Made by a program: the position numbers and the translations under genes. This document shows, one piece after another, positions 62,283 through 64,000 of a stretch of 64,000 nucleotides of DNA (position 1 is the stretch's first letter; the number at the start of each line of letters is the position of its first letter). The notes below the pieces were generated by a model. It worked only from the letters and a program-made list of their open reading frames with translations, was not told the DNA's origin and did no database searches. Source of the stretch: Methylibium sp. NZG (GTDB lineage: Bacteria > Pseudomonadota > Gammaproteobacteria > Burkholderiales > Burkholderiaceae_C); NCBI GenBank assembly GCA_001263235.1, contig LGRD01000002.1, positions 434,001 to 498,000 on the forward strand. Reading direction: 5' to 3'.

Positions 62283-62801
62283 TCAGGGGGTCAGCGCTTC
62301 GATTCGCTGTTCAACGTCGTTCAGAAATCGTTCGACAAACATCAGCGCCCTGACCTCCTGCGCAGCAGCGGAATAGTCACGGCGCTCGTCGATCAGGCTG
62401 GCAAGGCGGGCGAGCGCGCCACTGCGGTGGTCGGCAACTTGCGCCGACAGCGCCTCCACCCGCTCGGCAGTGGTCGCCTCGTCGAGCGCCTCGCGCCACT
62501 CCATCTGCTCCACCAGAAAGCCCGCCGGCATGGCGGTATTGTTTTCTGCGTCGATCGGAGCGCCTTGCAGCTCGCACAGGTAGGCCGCACGGCGCAGCGG
62601 GTCCTTCAGGCGCTGGTAGGCCTCGTTCACGCGCACCGCCCACTGCATAGCCACGCGCTGGCCCGCCGCCGCTGCAGTGGCGAAACGGTCGGGGTGCACC
62701 TCGGCCTGCAGCTCACGCCAGCGGCGGTCGAGCTGCTGGCGGTCCTGCGCAAAGCGGCGCGGAATGCCGAACAGTTCGAAATCGTCGCTGTCGAGTTTCA
62801 T
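62283..62801 (-). CDS. hscB: Fe-S assembly co-chaperone HscB
   Basis: 172 residues from ATG 62801 ([12 protein letters not shown], the family start); upstream ATGs at 62822 and 62837 are less likely. J-domain with the HPD motif in [10 protein letters not shown] and a C-terminal three-helix domain that binds IscU. Separated from iscA by 114 bp that contain a terminator-like hairpin. Confidence 0.95.
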   Translation of the reverse strand: MKLDSDDFELFGIPRRFAQDRQQLDRRWRELQAEVHPDRFATAAAAGQRVAMQWAVRVNEAYQRLKDPLRRAAYLCELQGAPIDAENNTAMPAGFLVEQMEWREALDEATTAERVEALSAQVADHRSGALARLASLIDERRDYSAAAQEVRALMFVERFLNDVEQRIEALTP

Positions 62802-62865
62802 GGGCAGGCCGTTGGCGGGCATGGGGCGGCTGGACATCAATCGCGCTGGACAAACCGCATTACGC

Positions 62866-62894
62866 AAGAAAAAGGCGCGACCGTCGGCCGCGCC
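62866..62894 (-). terminator. Terminator-like hairpin inside the isc operon
   Basis: On the minus strand GGCGCG-GCCGACGGT-CGCGCC is followed by TTTTTCTT: a 6-bp GC stem and a good T-run, 22 bases past the iscA stop and 65 before the hscB start. It should lower transcription of hscBA-fdx relative to iscSUA. Confidence 0.7.
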
Positions 62895-62915
62895 TGCTGT
62901 CGCGGCCGGGGGGTT

Positions 62916-63239
62916 TCAGACGCGGAAGGACTCTCCGCAGCCACAACGGTCTTTCTCGCGCGGGTTGTGGAACTTGAAACCTTCGTTCAGGCCCTCGCGC
63001 ACGAAGTCGAGCTCGGTGCCATCGATGTAGGGCAGGCTCTTCGGGTCGACCAGCACCTTCACGCCGTGGCCCTCGAAGACCACGTCCTCAGGCGCCAGTT
63101 CGTCGGCGTACTCCAGCTTGTAGGCCAGGCCAGAGCAGCCGGTGGTCTTCACGCCCAGGCGGACGCCGACGCCCTTGCCGCGCTTGCCGATGTAGCGCGT
63201 GACGTGGCGGGCCGCCGCTTCGGTCAAGGTGACGGCCAT
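62916..63239 (-). CDS. iscA: Iron-sulfur assembly protein IscA
   Basis: 107 residues, A-type carrier. The three conserved cysteines are in TTGCSGLAY and CGCGESF. It receives or delivers Fe-S clusters after assembly on IscU. Its ATG at 63239 is 1 bp from the iscU stop. Confidence 0.97.
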   Translation of the reverse strand: MAVTLTEAAARHVTRYIGKRGKGVGVRLGVKTTGCSGLAYKLEYADELAPEDVVFEGHGVKVLVDPKSLPYIDGTELDFVREGLNEGFKFHNPREKDRCGCGESFRV

Positions 63240-63240
63240 T

Positions 63241-63654
63241 TCAATGCGTGACCGTGCCGGTCGGCGCCGCGCTCGTCATCTTCGCCTTGTAGTCGTTCAC
63301 GGCCGCCTTGATGGCGTCTTCAGCCAGGATGGAGCAGTGGATCTTGACCGGCGGGAGCGCCAACTCTTCGGCGATGTGCGTGTTCTTGATCGTCAGCGCT
63401 TCGTCGAGCGATTTGCCCTTGACCCATTCGGTCACGAGCGAGCTGGACGCGATCGCCGAGCCGCAGCCGTAGGTCTTGAACTTCGCGTCCTCGATCAGGC
63501 CGGTCACCGGGTTGACCTTGATCTGCAGCTTCATCACGTCGCCACACGCCGGGGCGCCCACCATACCGGTGCCTACTGTCTGATCGCCCTTGTCGAACGA
63601 GCCCACGTTGCGCGGGTTCTCATAGTGCTCGACCACCTTGTCGCTGTATGCCAT
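63241..63654 (-). CDS. iscU: Fe-S cluster scaffold IscU
   Basis: 137 residues from ATG 63654 ([18 protein letters not shown]). Cluster residues: cysteine in GAPACGD with its aspartate, [11 protein letters not shown] and [10 protein letters not shown]; the HscA-recognition LPPVK is present. 29 bp after iscS. Confidence 0.97.
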   Translation of the reverse strand: MAYSDKVVEHYENPRNVGSFDKGDQTVGTGMVGAPACGDVMKLQIKVNPVTGLIEDAKFKTYGCGSAIASSSLVTEWVKGKSLDEALTIKNTHIAEELALPPVKIHCSILAEDAIKAAVNDYKAKMTSAAPTGTVTH

Positions 63655-63683
63655 GAACGTTGCTCCTGGAATGTCTTGTTGTG

Positions 63684-64000
63684 TCAGTGTGCGGACCACT
63701 GGATCGTGTTGAGGTCGATGCCTTCCTTGAACATGTCCCACAGGGGCGACAGTTCACGCAGCTTGGCGACGCGGTCCTTCAAGGTGGTCACGACGTAGTC
63801 GATCTCTTCGGCGGTGGTGAAGCGGCCGATCGTCATGCGCAGGCTGGAGTGCGCGAGTTCGTCGCTGCGGCCGAGCGCGCGCAACACATAGCTGGGCTCC
63901 AGGCTGGCTGACGTGCAGGCCGAGCCCGACGACACCGCGATGCCCTTGATTCCCATGATCAACGACTCGCCCTCGACGAAGTTGAACGACATGTTGACGT
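63684..64000 (-). CDS. iscS: Cysteine desulfurase IscS, C-terminal part
   Basis: The window ends inside the gene; about 105 C-terminal residues are seen and the PLP lysine lies outside. The catalytic cysteine loop [21 protein letters not shown] is intact, with the C-terminal helices and the end [16 protein letters not shown] that contacts IscU. It provides sulfur from cysteine. iscR would be expected upstream, beyond base 64000. Confidence 0.96.
   Translation of the reverse strand, partial: VNMSFNFVEGESLIMGIKGIAVSSGSACTSASLEPSYVLRALGRSDELAHSSLRMTIGRFTTAEEIDYVVTTLKDRVAKLRELSPLWDMFKEGIDLNTIQWSAH

Overview
The window is a high-GC stretch of a betaproteobacterial chromosome, most likely a member of the Burkholderiales (Rubrivivax/Leptothrix/Comamonadaceae-like). 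The evidence is gene order: rpsO-pnp-quinone oxidoreductase-tpiA-secG-tRNA-Leu-nuoABCDEFGHIJKLMN, iscSUA-hscBA-fdx, coaBC-dut, bamC followed by a metallo-hydrolase, and several short intergenic repeat families of the kind common in that order. No transposase, integrase, prophage, rRNA or CRISPR array is present. No gene-free stretch exceeds 300 bases; the larger gaps hold repeats, hairpins or operator-like sites.

Layout. 1-4.6 kb: the 3' part of bamC, a metallo-beta-lactamase-fold hydrolase, an alanine-repeat lipoprotein, a hypothetical gene, a JmjC ribosomal oxygenase and an FKBP isomerase. 4.6-10.8 kb (minus): phnD-phnC-phnE-phnE, an extra signal peptidase I, coaBC and dut. 10.9-14.6 kb (plus): egtD-like methyltransferase, KefB-like antiporter and YbdK ligase. 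14.6-15.9 kb: a small accessory patch with two unknown membrane-anchored proteins and an orphan antitoxin-like repressor. 16-22.4 kb (minus): a hydrolase pair, then an RND pump and its adaptor separated by an extraordinary G21/C21 hairpin. 22.6-25.4 kb (minus): CBS protein, aroC and an MFS permease. 25.6-27.7 kb (plus): metY and a hydrolase. 27.8-32 kb: PIN/RHH toxin-antitoxin pair, YihY, DUF2069, an FAD oxidase and DUF1178. 32.2-47.2 kb (minus): all 14 subunits of respiratory complex I. 47.3-52.4 kb (minus): tRNA-Leu(GAG), secG, tpiA, a quinone oxidoreductase, pnp and rpsO. 52.6-54.8 kb: an aminotransferase and tsaD.

The most interesting part is 55.0-60.0 kb. A gene of only 150 bp (58437-58586, minus) with a strong ribosome-binding site encodes a 49-residue peptide ending in a textbook double-glycine leader (LDSTALKQVAGG) and an eight-residue core (TSLPVKGW). 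It is followed directly by an HlyD-type adaptor and an ABC exporter with an intact C39 leader peptidase. Upstream lies a LuxR-type regulator with an autoinducer-binding domain but no LuxI in the window. Two sites with exact lux-box architecture (CTG-N10-CAG) sit before the peptide gene and before luxR. This looks like a peptide secretion or signalling system controlled by a LuxR protein, with the peptide gene small enough to be missed by gene callers.

60.0-64.0 kb (minus) is the iron-sulfur cluster operon: iscS (partial, cut by the window end), iscU, iscA, an internal terminator-like hairpin, hscB, hscA and fdx.
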